A stretch of DNA of 64,000 nucleotides. Source: Pseudonocardia sp. CNS-139 (lineage in GTDB: Bacteria; Actinomycetota; Actinomycetes; Mycobacteriales; Pseudonocardiaceae). Of the stretch, positions 45,327-54,370 are shown piece after piece (position 1 is the first letter of the stretch; each line of letters opens with the position of its first letter). The notes beneath the pieces were generated by a model. It did no database searches and had not been told where the DNA came from. It worked only from the letters and a program-made list of their open reading frames with translations. Where the stretch lies: NCBI GenBank assembly GCA_001942415.1, contig MKJX01000239.1, positions 51,611 through 115,610 on the forward strand. The letters run 5' to 3'. The position numbers were made by a program, and so were the translations under genes.

Positions 45327-46513
45327 ATGGGAGCCGGACCGGGGGACGGGCGGACACCGGCGCGGACGCTGCTGGAAGCGAAGATCCGCGAACGCAACAT
45401 GACCTTGGAGGAGTTCGCCGAGTACGCCGAGACGTTCGCCCGCGAGAACGGCGAGACCGGGACGATCAGCGCCCGCCACCTACAGCGGCTGATCGCCTCC
45501 CCGATCGGCCAACCCGTGGCATCGCGGCCGGCGACGCGGCGACTCCTCGAACGGATCTTCGGCGCCCCGTTCGCCGAGTTGCTCGGCCCGGCTGGACTGT
45601 CGCTTGCTGCGGCCGGCGAGTTCGCCGAGTTCGAGGCGAGTGCGGCAGCGCTGGCGCGTCAGATCGCGACCACGAGCCGCGTGGACGTCGAGACGATCCA
45701 ACTCCTCGCCGACCAGATCCGAGACCCACGCGGCGGCTCGATCGCCGATTCGGTGCGGCCACCCTGCTCGGAGCACTCCGGCTCCATGCGCAGCACATCG
45801 AGTCGCTCTTCACCCACGCCACCGACGGTGCGACTCGGCGAGCGCTCGCGGCCGTCCTGACCGACGCCCACACCCTCGCCGGGTGGCAGTCGCTCGACCG
45901 CGGCGAGGTCACGGCAGCGTGGGATCACTACCGGAGCGCGTGCGACGCCGCCCGTGCCGCGGAGTCGTCGGCGCTGCTCGCCCATGCGCTCGCCGAACAG
46001 GCTGTCGTCCTCGCCGACATCGGTCGCGCCGCAGAGAGCGCCGATATGAGCGCCCACGCACGGGAGACCGGTCGGCAGGGCTCGCCGCTGCTGCGCGCGT
46101 GGCTTGCCGCCGCGCACGGCGAAGCGCTCGCCGCTGCCGGACGGCAGGCGGCGAGCTTGCGTGCCTTCGAGGACGCCGCGCGGCGACTGCCGACAGCCGC
46201 CGCGCCTGATGAGGACGGGCCGTACCTGGCGCTCGACGCCGTCCACCTCGCGCGCTGGCGCGGCCACGCTCTCGCGCGCTTCGGCCATCCCGATGCCGTG
46301 TCCGTCCTGGCCTCCGCGCTCTCGGCTCACGACGCGGAGTTCAGCCGGGCGGAGGCCGGACTCCGGACGGATCTCGCGCTCGCGTACCTCGCGTCCGGCG
46401 AGCCGGAGGCCGCCCACGCTCAGCGGGAGGCTGCGTCCGTGATCGCGGAGTCGGTAGGCTCTGCGCGGCAACGGAGGCGGCTTCGGAGCGTCCGGACGGG
46501 TGAAGTTGCGTGA
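45327..46513 (+). CDS. HTH regulator with TPR-like C-terminal domain (copy 2)
   Basis: About 395 aa. N-terminal HTH region (MTLEEFAEYAETFARENGE, ISARHLQRLIASPIGQP, TRRLLERIFG) and, after a frameshift near 45748, the same helical repeats as copy 1: LAGWQSLDRGEVTAAWDHY, AESSALLAHALAEQAVVLADIG, LLRAWLAAAHGEALAAAGRQ, HLARWRGHALARFG. A half-site like the 41010 palindrome (ATCAGCT) lies upstream near 45220. It is the last gene before attR. Confidence 0.8.
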
Positions 46514-46522
46514 TCGACTTCG

Positions 46523-46542
46523 TGGAGCTATTCGTGGAGCCA
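46523..46542. repeat. Right arm-type motif near attR
   Basis: TGGAGCTAT-TCG-TGGAGCCA, 92 bp inside attR, matches the left motif at 34497-34516 in 17 of 20 positions. It overlaps the region just after the 46513 stop. Confidence 0.5.
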
Positions 46543-46634
46543 AGTCGGGTCACACGATGCCCCTGGAGCGACTCCCGAGCACACCGGGCGAATCAAATTC
46601 CCTGGTGAGAGCCCTGTCGACACGCTCCAAGCCA

Positions 46635-46678
46635 CTTCTAATCCGCCGGTCGCAGGTTCGAATCCTGCCGGGGGCACG
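46635..46678. repeat. attR core (44 bp)
   Basis: Identical to 34414-34457. It is the displaced 3' half of the original tRNA-Arg gene; the 5' half is absent here, so it is not a functional tRNA. Confidence 0.95.
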
Positions 46679-46830
46679 AACAACGGGTGAACGCTCTACC
46701 CCGCACCTACGCCGAGCTGCGCGAACTCCGGCGGCGAGAGTCACCGATGACCGTGTTCGGCCGCGTCGCCGGAGCGGGCACTGCTTCTCAGATGCGCTTC
46801 AGCGGCCGCCCTCGGTCGGTTGGTCATGGT

Positions 46831-47285
46831 TCACCGATGGTCCTCGTGGCCTGGTGTCGTGGGGGCGGGGACGCCTTCGAGGACGATGACGGGGAATATC
46901 CGGGTGGTGTTCTGCTCGTAGGCGGATGTGCCGTCGGAGACCGTGCGGAAGAGGCGGTCGCGTTCGTCACCTGCCGTTACGACGGCCGTGGCCTCGTAGG
47001 AGCTGTCGCCGAGTTCGACCGTCACCGCCGGGTTGGCTCGCAGGTTGTGGAACCAGGACGGATGTTCGGGGGCACCCGCCTTGGATGCGACCACGAACAG
47101 GCGACCGGTGTCGTCGACCCCGTAGCCGAGTGGCACGGTCGCTCGCCGTTGCGTCCGCGCCCCGGTTGTGGTGAGCAACAGGATCGGGAACGGGGGCGGC
47201 TCACCTTGCCGTGATTGGCGCGGAACTCGCTGATGACGCCTTCGTTGTAGGTCCGGAACTCCTCGTCCGATGGAACGGGAGGCAT
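46831..47285 (-). CDS. Deazaflavin (F420)-dependent nitroreductase family protein
   Basis: About 151 aa, Ddn/DUF385 family. After an N-terminal helix (EEFRTYNEGVISEFRANHGKV) and a frameshift near 47200, the split beta-barrel follows: FPILLLTTTGARTQRRATVPLGY, GRLFVVASKAGAPEHPSWFHNLRANPAVTVELG. These proteins bind F420 and reduce or protect against quinones and nitro compounds. It lies 54 bp downstream of the sigma-factor gene and may be co-transcribed with it. Confidence 0.85.
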
Positions 47286-47339
47286 GAGCTCGCATCCTTT
47301 TCGCTATTGGTGCTGTTCGACATGGTGTCATCGGCACGG

Positions 47340-48323
47340 CTATGACCGGCGACTCGGAAGAGAGGTGGGTAGGCCGAATCTCGCCACGAGCCCCGCGCCG
47401 CCGGGAAAGACAGTGATACGGGAGACCCCGGCCGGGGTGGCGGTGAGAACGGCGACCCCGAGAGCGTGATGGGTTTCGTCGTCGGTGCGGTAGTACGTTG
47501 CCGCGGCGGGCTGCCCGTTCGCACCGGTTGGCGTCATGAGCCAGTCGCCGGGAGATCCGATCACGTGCGCGAGGTAGCGCAGGCACGTCACCTTTCCGGA
47601 GAACCAGGTCCGGGTGCCCACCAGTTCGATGGCCGCGTCGGTACGCAGCGCTTTCTCCAGGGAGGACATGTCGGCGTTCTCGAAGCCGGCGATGTACTGG
47701 CACAGCAGGTCACGGGCGTGCTGTTCGGTTGGTTCTGCGACGCTCCCGGGAGAGGGGGCGACCTGGTCGAGCCGGGCGCGGGCTCGCTGCAGCGCGCTCT
47801 TGACCGCCGCGGTCGACATACCGAGCATGGTCGCGACCTCGCCGGCGCTGAACCCCAGCGTCTCCCGGAGGAGGAGAACGGCTCGTTGCCGGGCGGGCAG
47901 GTACTGCAGCACGGCGACGAGCGCCAGCCGCACGCTGTCACGCGCTGTGATGATCGTGGCGGGATCGCGGGTCTCGACGCCTATCGAAACGTCCGGAACC
48001 GGCCCCAGCCAGGCAAGCTCCGGTTCGGCTAGGCCTGGCGGGGCATCGGGATCTTCGGCGGGGTCGCCCAACCCCGAGGGCAGTTCCCGCCGACCACGCC
48101 GCTCCGCGGCGGACAGGCAAGCGTTGGTGGCGATGCGATAGAGCCAGGTGCGCAGCGAGGAGCGCCCCTCGAACGTGTCGTAGGAACGCCATGCCCGCAA
48201 ATACGTCTCCTGCACCAGGTCTTCGGCCTCGTCAACCGAGCCGAACATCCGATAACAGTGCGCGAGCAGTTCCCGCCGCAACGGCTCGGTGCGCCGCACG
48301 AACTCCGCTGACCTGTCCGTCAT
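47340..48323 (-). CDS. ECF sigma factor, SigG/SigX5 type with SnoaL-like tail
   Basis: Intact 327-aa protein. Region 2: RELLAHCYRMFGSVDEAEDLVQETYLRAWR and FEGRSSLRTWLYRIATNACL. Region 4: YLPARQRAVLLLRETLGFSAGEVATMLGMSTAAVKSALQRARARL. The long C-terminal part (YIAGFENADMSSLEKALRTDAAIELVG onward) is an NTF2/SnoaL-like domain that typically regulates this sigma group. ATG at 48323; an upstream ATG at 48359 is possible. Confidence 0.88.
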   Translation of the reverse strand: MTDRSAEFVRRTEPLRRELLAHCYRMFGSVDEAEDLVQETYLRAWRSYDTFEGRSSLRTWLYRIATNACLSAAERRGRRELPSGLGDPAEDPDAPPGLAEPELAWLGPVPDVSIGVETRDPATIITARDSVRLALVAVLQYLPARQRAVLLLRETLGFSAGEVATMLGMSTAAVKSALQRARARLDQVAPSPGSVAEPTEQHARDLLCQYIAGFENADMSSLEKALRTDAAIELVGTRTWFSGKVTCLRYLAHVIGSPGDWLMTPTGANGQPAAATYYRTDDETHHALGVAVLTATPAGVSRITVFPGGAGLVARFGLPTSLPSRRS

Positions 48324-48595
48324 CACCACATCCTCCCCATCACCATCCGTCTCGATCATGACCGACCCATACGCCGAGCTCCGTCCCTCGCCGACCGTGG
48401 ACACCGACTGCCGGAACCCGCCGCCCACAGCAGGTCAAGCCCCCGCTCCCCAGAGGTCTCGGTCATACAGACCGCCCACACACGCGAAAGGAATCGCTCG
48501 CCCGAGCACGACCCGAGATCAAATGCCGGCCTGAGATCCGGCTCGGCCTCAGACCTGGTCCGCCTTCATGCTCATGTGGATGCGTTCGCCCTCGG

Positions 48596-49375
48596 TCAGG
48601 GCTCGTCGCGTGGAGCCGTTGCGGCCCGGTCGAGCCAGTCCGCCAGCAGCCCGGCGAGCAGCGCCGGCCGTTCGTGGATCAGCGCGTGCCCCGCGTCCTC
48701 GACCACGGCGAGCGCGGCGTGCGGGTAGCGCGTCAGCAGGCCGACGGCGTCGGCGAAGCCGACGACCGAGTCCCGCCGCCCGGCCACGATCAGCGTCGGC
48801 CGCTCGAAGGGTTCCGACCCGAGGTCCAGCGTCCACCCGCCGAAGATGCGCCCGAGCGCGTCCTCGTCGACGAGCCCGGCGCCCGGCACGACGTGGTCGC
48901 GGTAGCGGCGCGCGGTCTCGCGGGTGCGCACGACGAAGTACTCGTCGAACCCGGCCTGCTGCCCGGTGTCGAGCTCCGCGTGGGCGTCGGGGTCGTGCCG
49001 GACGACCGTGTGGCCGGGCACGTCCTGCGTGTGCGGGCCGGCCGGGCAGAGCAGCGCGAGGCCGGCGACCAGGTCCGGACGGCGGGCGGCGATGCCGCGG
49101 GCGAGGTAGGCGCCGTAGGAGTGGCCCAGCAACATGGCGGGGCCGCCGGCCACCCGCCCGACGAAGTCGGCGATCCGGGCGGCCACGTCGTCGTTGCAGG
49201 TCAGGCCCTTTGCGCTGGACCGGCCCATGCCCGGCAGGTCCGGGTAGATCCGCCGGTACCCGGTGCGGGGAATGATGGCCTCGACCGCGGCCTCGATCTC
49301 GCGGTGGTCGACGCCGGCGCCGTGCAGGGCGACGAGCGGCACGCCGCTGCCGTGCTCGACGTGGTGCACGGTCAT
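48596..49375 (-). CDS. Alpha/beta hydrolase
   Basis: Intact 259-aa hydrolase. Oxyanion region LVALHGAGVDHREIE, nucleophile elbow LLGHSYGAYLARG, acid region TLIVAGRRDSVVGF and catalytic His in VEDAGHALIHERP. It is the last gene of the minus-strand catabolic group with the Rieske protein and the two amidohydrolases. It may cleave a ring-fission product or ester in that pathway; substrate unknown. Confidence 0.88.
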   Translation of the reverse strand: MTVHHVEHGSGVPLVALHGAGVDHREIEAAVEAIIPRTGYRRIYPDLPGMGRSSAKGLTCNDDVAARIADFVGRVAGGPAMLLGHSYGAYLARGIAARRPDLVAGLALLCPAGPHTQDVPGHTVVRHDPDAHAELDTGQQAGFDEYFVVRTRETARRYRDHVVPGAGLVDEDALGRIFGGWTLDLGSEPFERPTLIVAGRRDSVVGFADAVGLLTRYPHAALAVVEDAGHALIHERPALLAGLLADWLDRAATAPRDEP

Positions 49376-49401
49376 GCCGACACGGTAGTGCGTGATCGAG
49401 A

Positions 49402-49854
49402 TCAGTCGCCCGCGCGGCCGCTCAGGTCGAGCACGAGGTAGTCCTCCTCGACCGACACCGGGTACGTCTCCGCGGTGTACGGCCCCGGCACCCGCTCGCC
49501 GGGCTCGGCCGCGAGCGCCGCGCCCGTCTCGACGGAGACCGGGTAGGCGCGCACCCGCACCCGGTCCGGCTCGCACCACGACCGGCCGGTCGTGATCTCG
49601 AACTCCCACTGGTGCCAGGGGCAGCGCAGGATCGTGCCGCGCTCGTCGTAGTCGTACCGGCCGGGCCCCGGTGACGAGACCGCGCCGGTGCGGATGCCGC
49701 TGCACAGCGGCCCGCCCTGGTGTGGGCACCGGTTGCGGACGGCGTAGAACTCGCCGTCGAGGTTGAAGATCCCGATCTCCCGCCCGTCGACGGTGACGAC
49801 CTTGTGCTCGCCGGGCGGGACGTCGGCCGGCGTGCCGACGACGTGCCTACTCAC
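49402..49854 (-). CDS. Rieske [2Fe-2S] protein
   Basis: Intact 150-aa protein. Cluster ligands are in RNRCPHQGGPL (C-x-H) and LRCPWHQWEFE (C-x2-H), with a 30-odd residue insert between. No membrane helix or oxygenase catalytic domain is present, so it is a ferredoxin-like electron carrier or an unusual oxygenase component. GTG at 49854 overlaps the amidohydrolase stop by 8 nt. Context suggests service to an oxidative catabolic pathway. Confidence 0.88.
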   Translation of the reverse strand: MSRHVVGTPADVPPGEHKVVTVDGREIGIFNLDGEFYAVRNRCPHQGGPLCSGIRTGAVSSPGPGRYDYDERGTILRCPWHQWEFEITTGRSWCEPDRVRVRAYPVSVETGAALAAEPGERVPGPYTAETYPVSVEEDYLVLDLSGRAGD

Positions 49855-50982
49855 CGGCGTCCGCCGGGGCCGGGGCGGGCAGCCGGTAGAGGGCACGGGC
49901 GTTCTCGGACATCATCTTGGCCCGGTCGGTGGCGGACATCGGGACGGTGCGCATCACCTGGTCCGGGGCGTCGAAGTCCCAGTGCGGGTAGTCACTGGAG
50001 TACATGACGCGGTCGCGCAGCGCGGGGACGTCGGCGAAGAGCCGGGAGAGGCTGCGCGGGTCCGGCGGCTCCTCGACGGGCTGCGTGGTGAACCAGAAGT
50101 GCTCCGCGACGTACTCCGACGGGCGCCGCGTCAGGTGCGGGACCTCGTCGTGCATCCGCTCGAACGCCCGGTCCATCCGCCAGGCCAGCGACTGGACCCA
50201 CGCGACGCCGCCCTCGATGAGCACGATCCGCAGGTTCGGCAGGCGGTCGAGGATGCCGGAGAACACGAGGCTGGTCAGCTGGGTCTGGAACGACTGGGCG
50301 TTGCCGGCGTGGTCCTCCAGGTAGAACGACGCCCAGCCGGCGGCCGTGCTGGGGTGCCCGCCGACGCCGCCGAAGTGCACGCCGACCGGCAGGCCGTGGT
50401 GCGCGGCGGCCTCGTAGATCGGCCAGTACTTGCGGTTGCCCATCGGCAGCGCGGTCTTGATCTGCATGTAGACCTGCACGAACCGCGGGTCCGGGGCGAC
50501 CCGTTCGACCTCGGCCACCGCGTAGGCGGTGTCCTCGACGGGCACCACGATCGAGCTGCGCAGCCGGGGGTCGGAGTCGAGCCACTCCCGCGCGGTCCAG
50601 TCGTTCGTGGCGCGGCAGAGGGCGGCCGCGTAGTCGGCGTTGCGCATCCCGGCCTGGTCCGCCCGCACGATCGGGCCGAGCACGGCGTACTCGATCGGCC
50701 AGCGGTCGAGCAGCTGCTCGCGCAGGAAGTCCAGGTCGGAGCCGGGGGCGCGCCGCCGGGCGGCCACGCGTCCGAGCGGGCGGCGCCGAGCGCGGCCCGC
50801 GGGTAGAGCGACACGTGGTACGGGTTGCCGCCGTAGCGGTCGTGCCGGTCGCGCCACTCTGCGGGCAGGTGCGACCGGAGCACGGCGGGCGAGGCCATCG
50901 CGGTGTGCACGTCGCAGTCGATGTAGGTGGTCGGCGTCCGGGACGGGCCGGCGGCCCGGCGCTGCGTGGTCGCGGCGGTCAC
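49847..50982 (-). CDS. Amidohydrolase (ACMSD-like), metal ligands present
   Basis: About 378 aa, TIM-barrel amidohydrolase of the ACMSD/decarboxylase group. Metal ligands are in YIDCDVHTAM (DxH), VGVHFGGVGG (His) and MYSSDYPHWDFD (Asp). Other marks are YAVAEVERVAPDPRFVQVYM and RPSEYVAEHFWFTTQP. A frameshift near 50755 follows ARSDAWPPG. GTG at 50982 overlaps the next upstream stop (GTGA). It may decarboxylate or hydrolyse an aromatic or unsaturated acid. Confidence 0.88.
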
Positions 50983-52051
50983 CGGCGGCCGCCGATGCCC
51001 GCGGGCTCGTCGAGCCGGTAGAACGCGCGTGCGTTGCCGGACATGACCTGCTCCACCTCCGGGTCGGAGAAGTGGCCGGGGACGGCGTCCCGCGGCCGGG
51101 CCACGACGTCGTGCGGGTAGCCGGAGCCGAAGAGCAGCAGGTCGGCGCCCCACATGTCGTCGATCACGTGCTGCAGCGCTGCGGGCTCGCCGGGCTGGAG
51201 GTCGGCCGGGCCGACGGTGAACCGGAAGTGCTCGCGCACGTACTCCGACGGCGCGCGGCGCACCCACGGCACCTCGCGGCGCAGCCCCTTCCAGTTCTTG
51301 TCGAACCGCCACAGGAACGCGGGCAGCCAGGAGAACCCGGCCTCGACGACCACCGCCCGCAGGTCGCGGAACCGGTCGAACACGCCTTCGGCGATCATGC
51401 TCATGATCTGGGACTGCGCCACCGTGGCCATCCCCACCCACTCCTCGACGAGGTAGGTGGGCCACCCGACCGCGGTCGGCGGGTTCCCGGTGAGCCCGCC
51501 GTACTGGAGGCTCACCGCGAGCCCGCGCTCGACCGCCGCCGCGTGGAGCGGTGGTACTCGCGCCGCCCGTACGGCATCGCGGACCGGATCGGCAGGAACA
51601 CCTGGACGAACCCGGGGTGGTCGCCGACGCGCTCGATCTCGGCCACGGCGAGCGCCGGGTTCTGGCTCGGTACGACGATCGACGCGCGCAGCCGAGGCTC
51701 GGGCTCCAGCCACTGCGCGATCTGCCAGTCGTTGACGGCCGCCGCGAGCGCCGCGGCGCCGTCCTGGTTGCGGATCGACTCCACGGCGTACGCGCAGTTC
51801 AGCACGCCCACCGTCAGGTCCCACGCGTCGAGGGTCTGGGCGCGCAGCAGGTCGAGGTCGCTCCCGGCCGGCCCGTCGGCGGGGCTCAGCGCGTCGGGAT
51901 GCCGGGACATCGGCATGCCGGGCGGCCAGACCGAGTCGGGCGCCCCGCGGAACGCCGTGGTGGCGATCTGCTCCCGCCAGAACGCCGGGAGGTGGGGTAG
52001 CAGCGCCGTCACCGACGGGACGACGTTGTGCAGGTTGGCGTCGATGGTCAC
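50979..52051 (-). CDS. Amidohydrolase paralogue lacking metal ligands
   Basis: About 357 aa, paralogous to the next gene along its length: GSDLDLLRAQTLDAWDLTVGVLN, AVAEIERVGDHPGFVQVFL, RAPSEYVREHFRFTVGPAD. Metal positions differ: DCDVH is DANLH, VGVHFGG is VSLQYGG, and SSDYPH is GSGYPH. It is probably a non-catalytic partner of the active paralogue. A frameshift near 51550 does not touch these motifs. GTG at 52051 (GGGGAG upstream) is chosen; ATG at 52117 is an alternative. It is divergent from the gene at 52174. Confidence 0.82.
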
Positions 52052-52173
52052 GTGCGGCCACTCCCCGATGAGCGAACGGAGACCGATCTTGGCAATGCTA
52101 AATATTCGTCGAGACATCTGACAAGCCCATGCCCGATGCGGGGACTCCTGTCGCGCGCGGCGACGATGGCCGC

Positions 52174-52698
52174 ATGGACCGTCGAGGACTGGCCGCCGCA
52201 GTCCACCGGGCGTCGCACCTCACCGGCGCGTTCCGGCTCCGGTCGGGGCGGACCGCGACCGAGTACTTCGACAAGTACCGCTTCGAGGCCGACCCGGCGA
52301 TCCTGCGTCCGGTCGCGGAGCACGCGGCGGCGCTCGTGCCCGCCGGGACGGAGGTGCTGGCGGGCCTGGAGCTGGGCGGCGTGCCGATCGCGACGGCGCT
52401 CGGCCTGGTGACGGGCCTTCCCGTCGCGTTCGTGCGGAAGGCCGCGAAGCCGTACGGGACCCAGCGCCTCGCCGAAGGGGCGGAGATCGACGGCCGGCAG
52501 GTCCTCGTCGTGGAGGACGTGGTCACGACGGGCGGGCAGGTGCTCCTCTCGACGGCGGAGCTGCGGCAGCGCGGGGCGCGGGTCGGCCACGTGCTCTGCG
52601 TGGTCGACCGCGGCGAGGGCGGTGCCGAGAACCTGGCCGGCGCCGGGCTGACGCTCACCGCGCTGTTCACCGCCGACGAGCTGGTGACCGGGCGATGA
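52174..52698 (+). CDS. pyrE: Orotate phosphoribosyltransferase
   Basis: Intact 174-aa type I phosphoribosyltransferase: FRLRSGRTATEYFDKYRFEADPAIL at the orotate site, GLELGGVPIATAL, FVRKAAKPYGTQRL and the PRPP loop VLVVEDVVTTGGQVL. It makes OMP from orotate and PRPP in pyrimidine synthesis. No other pyr genes are adjacent, and a second copy elsewhere in the genome is possible. Its stop is 55 bp before the DHFR-like gene. Confidence 0.88.
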   Translation: MDRRGLAAAVHRASHLTGAFRLRSGRTATEYFDKYRFEADPAILRPVAEHAAALVPAGTEVLAGLELGGVPIATALGLVTGLPVAFVRKAAKPYGTQRLAEGAEIDGRQVLVVEDVVTTGGQVLLSTAELRQRGARVGHVLCVVDRGEGGAENLAGAGLTLTALFTADELVTGR

Positions 52699-52752
52699 GT
52701 TCGGGGCGCCGCCGCGGTCCCCACCCCCGACCGCCAGCACCCGGGAGGAACC

Positions 52753-53350
52753 GTGTCCGCTTCCGTGCTCGACATGTCCATGTCGCTCGACGGCTTCGTC
52801 GCCGGCCCCGACGACAACGCCGAGCAGGGCCTCGGGCGGGGCGGGGAGTGCCTGCACGCCTGGCTGGACGGCAGCGGCGCCGAGGGCCCCGGCGTCTCCG
52901 CGTACCGGCCGTCGGGACCGAGCGCGGTGCTGTTCGACGAGCTGATGGCCACCGGCGCGGTTGTCACCGGCCGGCGGACGTCGAGATCGCCGGCGGGTGG
53001 GACGGCGACCACCACGACGGCGTGCCGGTCTACGTCGTGTCCGGCGGTGCGCCCGACCCGCGCGCCGGGACTGGCCGCACGTCACGTACGTGCCGGACGT
53101 CGCGAGCGCGATGGCGCAGGCGAAGGCCGCGGCCGGCGACCGGGACGTGCTGGTGCACGGCGCGCGCACCGGGCGGACCGCGCTGGTCGCCGGGGTGCTG
53201 GACGAGATCCAGATCCACCTGGTCCCGGTGCTGCTGGGCGCCGGCCGGCGGCTCTTCGGGCAGCGGGACGGCGCACCGGCCGGGCTCGACGTCGTCCGGG
53301 TCGTCGACGCACCCGGCGTGACGCACGTGCGCTACCGGGTGCGCCGCTGA
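52753..53350 (+). CDS. Dihydrofolate reductase family (RibD C-terminal-like) protein
   Basis: About 199 aa. Marks: LDMSMSLDGFVAGPDDN, AVVTGRRT and, after frameshifts near 52978 and 53065, VLVHGARTGRTALVAGVLDEIQIHLVPVLLGAGRRLFG. This is the YyaP/YwjB-type NADPH-dependent group rather than true folate DHFR. GTG at 52753 follows GGGAGGA. Substrate unknown. Confidence 0.85.
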
Positions 53351-53359
53351 GCAAGCCGG

Positions 53360-54345
53360 TCAGTCGAGCGCGATCGCGATCTTGCCGCCCCGCTGGTCGC
53401 GGGCCGCCTCGAACGCCTCCTGCGCCTGCTCCAGCGGGAAGACCGGTTCGAGGAACGGGCCGACGTCGACCCCGCCGGTGTGGATCAGCTCGACGGCCTC
53501 CCGGAACGCCGTGAGCCCGGGCTCGACCTGGGTGCTGTGGTTGTGCTCGATGGAGGGCTGTTTCGCCCAGGACTCGTTGTAGTCCCAGGTCGTGGGCCCG
53601 TTGGGCTTCTCGGGGAAGCCGAAGTAGCCGATGCGCCCGCGCGGGCGCACGGCCTTCAGGCACTGGATGCGCGTCTCGTCGTAGCCGACGGCCTCGATCA
53701 CCAGGTCGGCGCCGGCGCCGCCGGTCGCCTCGTGCACCGCGTCGACGAACGAGCCCTCGGTGACGTCCACGACCACGTCCGCGCCGAACTCCTTCGCGAT
53801 CCGCAGCCGCGACGGCGCCTTGTCGGCGATCACCACGGTGGCGAAGCCCGCACGCCGGGTGAGCTGGGCGAAGAACAGCCCGGCGGACCCGGCGCCGCAG
53901 ATCGCGGCCGTGCGCCCGGCGGCGGGCCCGACGACGGCCTCCGGCCAGAACCGGCGCATGGCGTAGACGGTGGTGCCCAGCTGCTGCGCCATCAGCAGCC
54001 GGTCGAGGTCCCCGCCTGCGGGGAGCCTCACCAGCGAGGCGCCGGCGACGGCCTGCCACTCCGCGAAGCACCGCGCGTCCCGCGGCACGGGCGCGATCAG
54101 CACCGCGTCGCCGGGGACGAGGCCGGGGGAGTGGGACTCCTCGACGACCCCGACGCCCCGTGGCCGGGGAACCCCGGCGCCGCCGGGAACTCGCCGCGGT
54201 AGAACCCGTCGAACACGATGTGCAGGTCGCTCCCGCAGACCGAGCCGCGGTGCGCCCTGACCAGCACCTCGCCGTCGGCGATCGGCGGGACCGGGACCTC
54301 GACCGTCTCCAGCCGCCCCGGTGCCACGAGCTGCGTCGCCCGCAT
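53360..54345 (-). CDS. Zinc-type alcohol dehydrogenase family protein
   Basis: About 328 aa, MDR superfamily. Catalytic zinc region RGSVCGSDLHIVFDG and GFPGHGA(E); the structural four-Cys loop is absent. NAD domain CGAGSAGLFFAQLTRRAGFATVVIAD, then VIEAVGYDETRIQCLKAVRPRGRIGYFGFPE. A frameshift near 54155 lies right after the PGHGA block. It is 25 bp downstream of the thiamine-diphosphate enzyme and probably in its operon. Confidence 0.85.
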
Positions 54346-54370
54346 GGCGCTCCCCCTGTCCCTGGTAGCC

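Larger units (their letters stand above)
34414..46678. mobile_element. Integrative and conjugative element (AICE-like) in tRNA-Arg
   Basis: About 12.3 kb flanked by identical 44-bp repeats. Contents in order: tyrosine integrase (with GntR-like tail), three low-GC cargo genes, NUDIX hydrolase, TPR regulator, small HTH regulator, excisionase, WhiB-like protein, small membrane protein, TraB/FtsK translocase, GACCCGTCAC repeats, small Cys-rich proteins and a second TPR regulator. This is the gene set of actinomycete integrative elements that transfer double-stranded DNA with one TraB protein. No replication initiator (RepSA, RepAM or prim-pol type) was recognised. Confidence 0.9.

Noticed and set aside
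46635..46678. Possible second tRNA-Arg gene
   Set aside because: Only the 3' half is present; the acceptor 5' strand, D-arm and 5' anticodon stem are missing. It is the attR repeat.
48549..48595. Short tail GERIHMSMKADQV after the hydrolase gene
   Set aside because: Too short to be a gene, no start codon with support, and the hydrolase has a normal stop at 48596.
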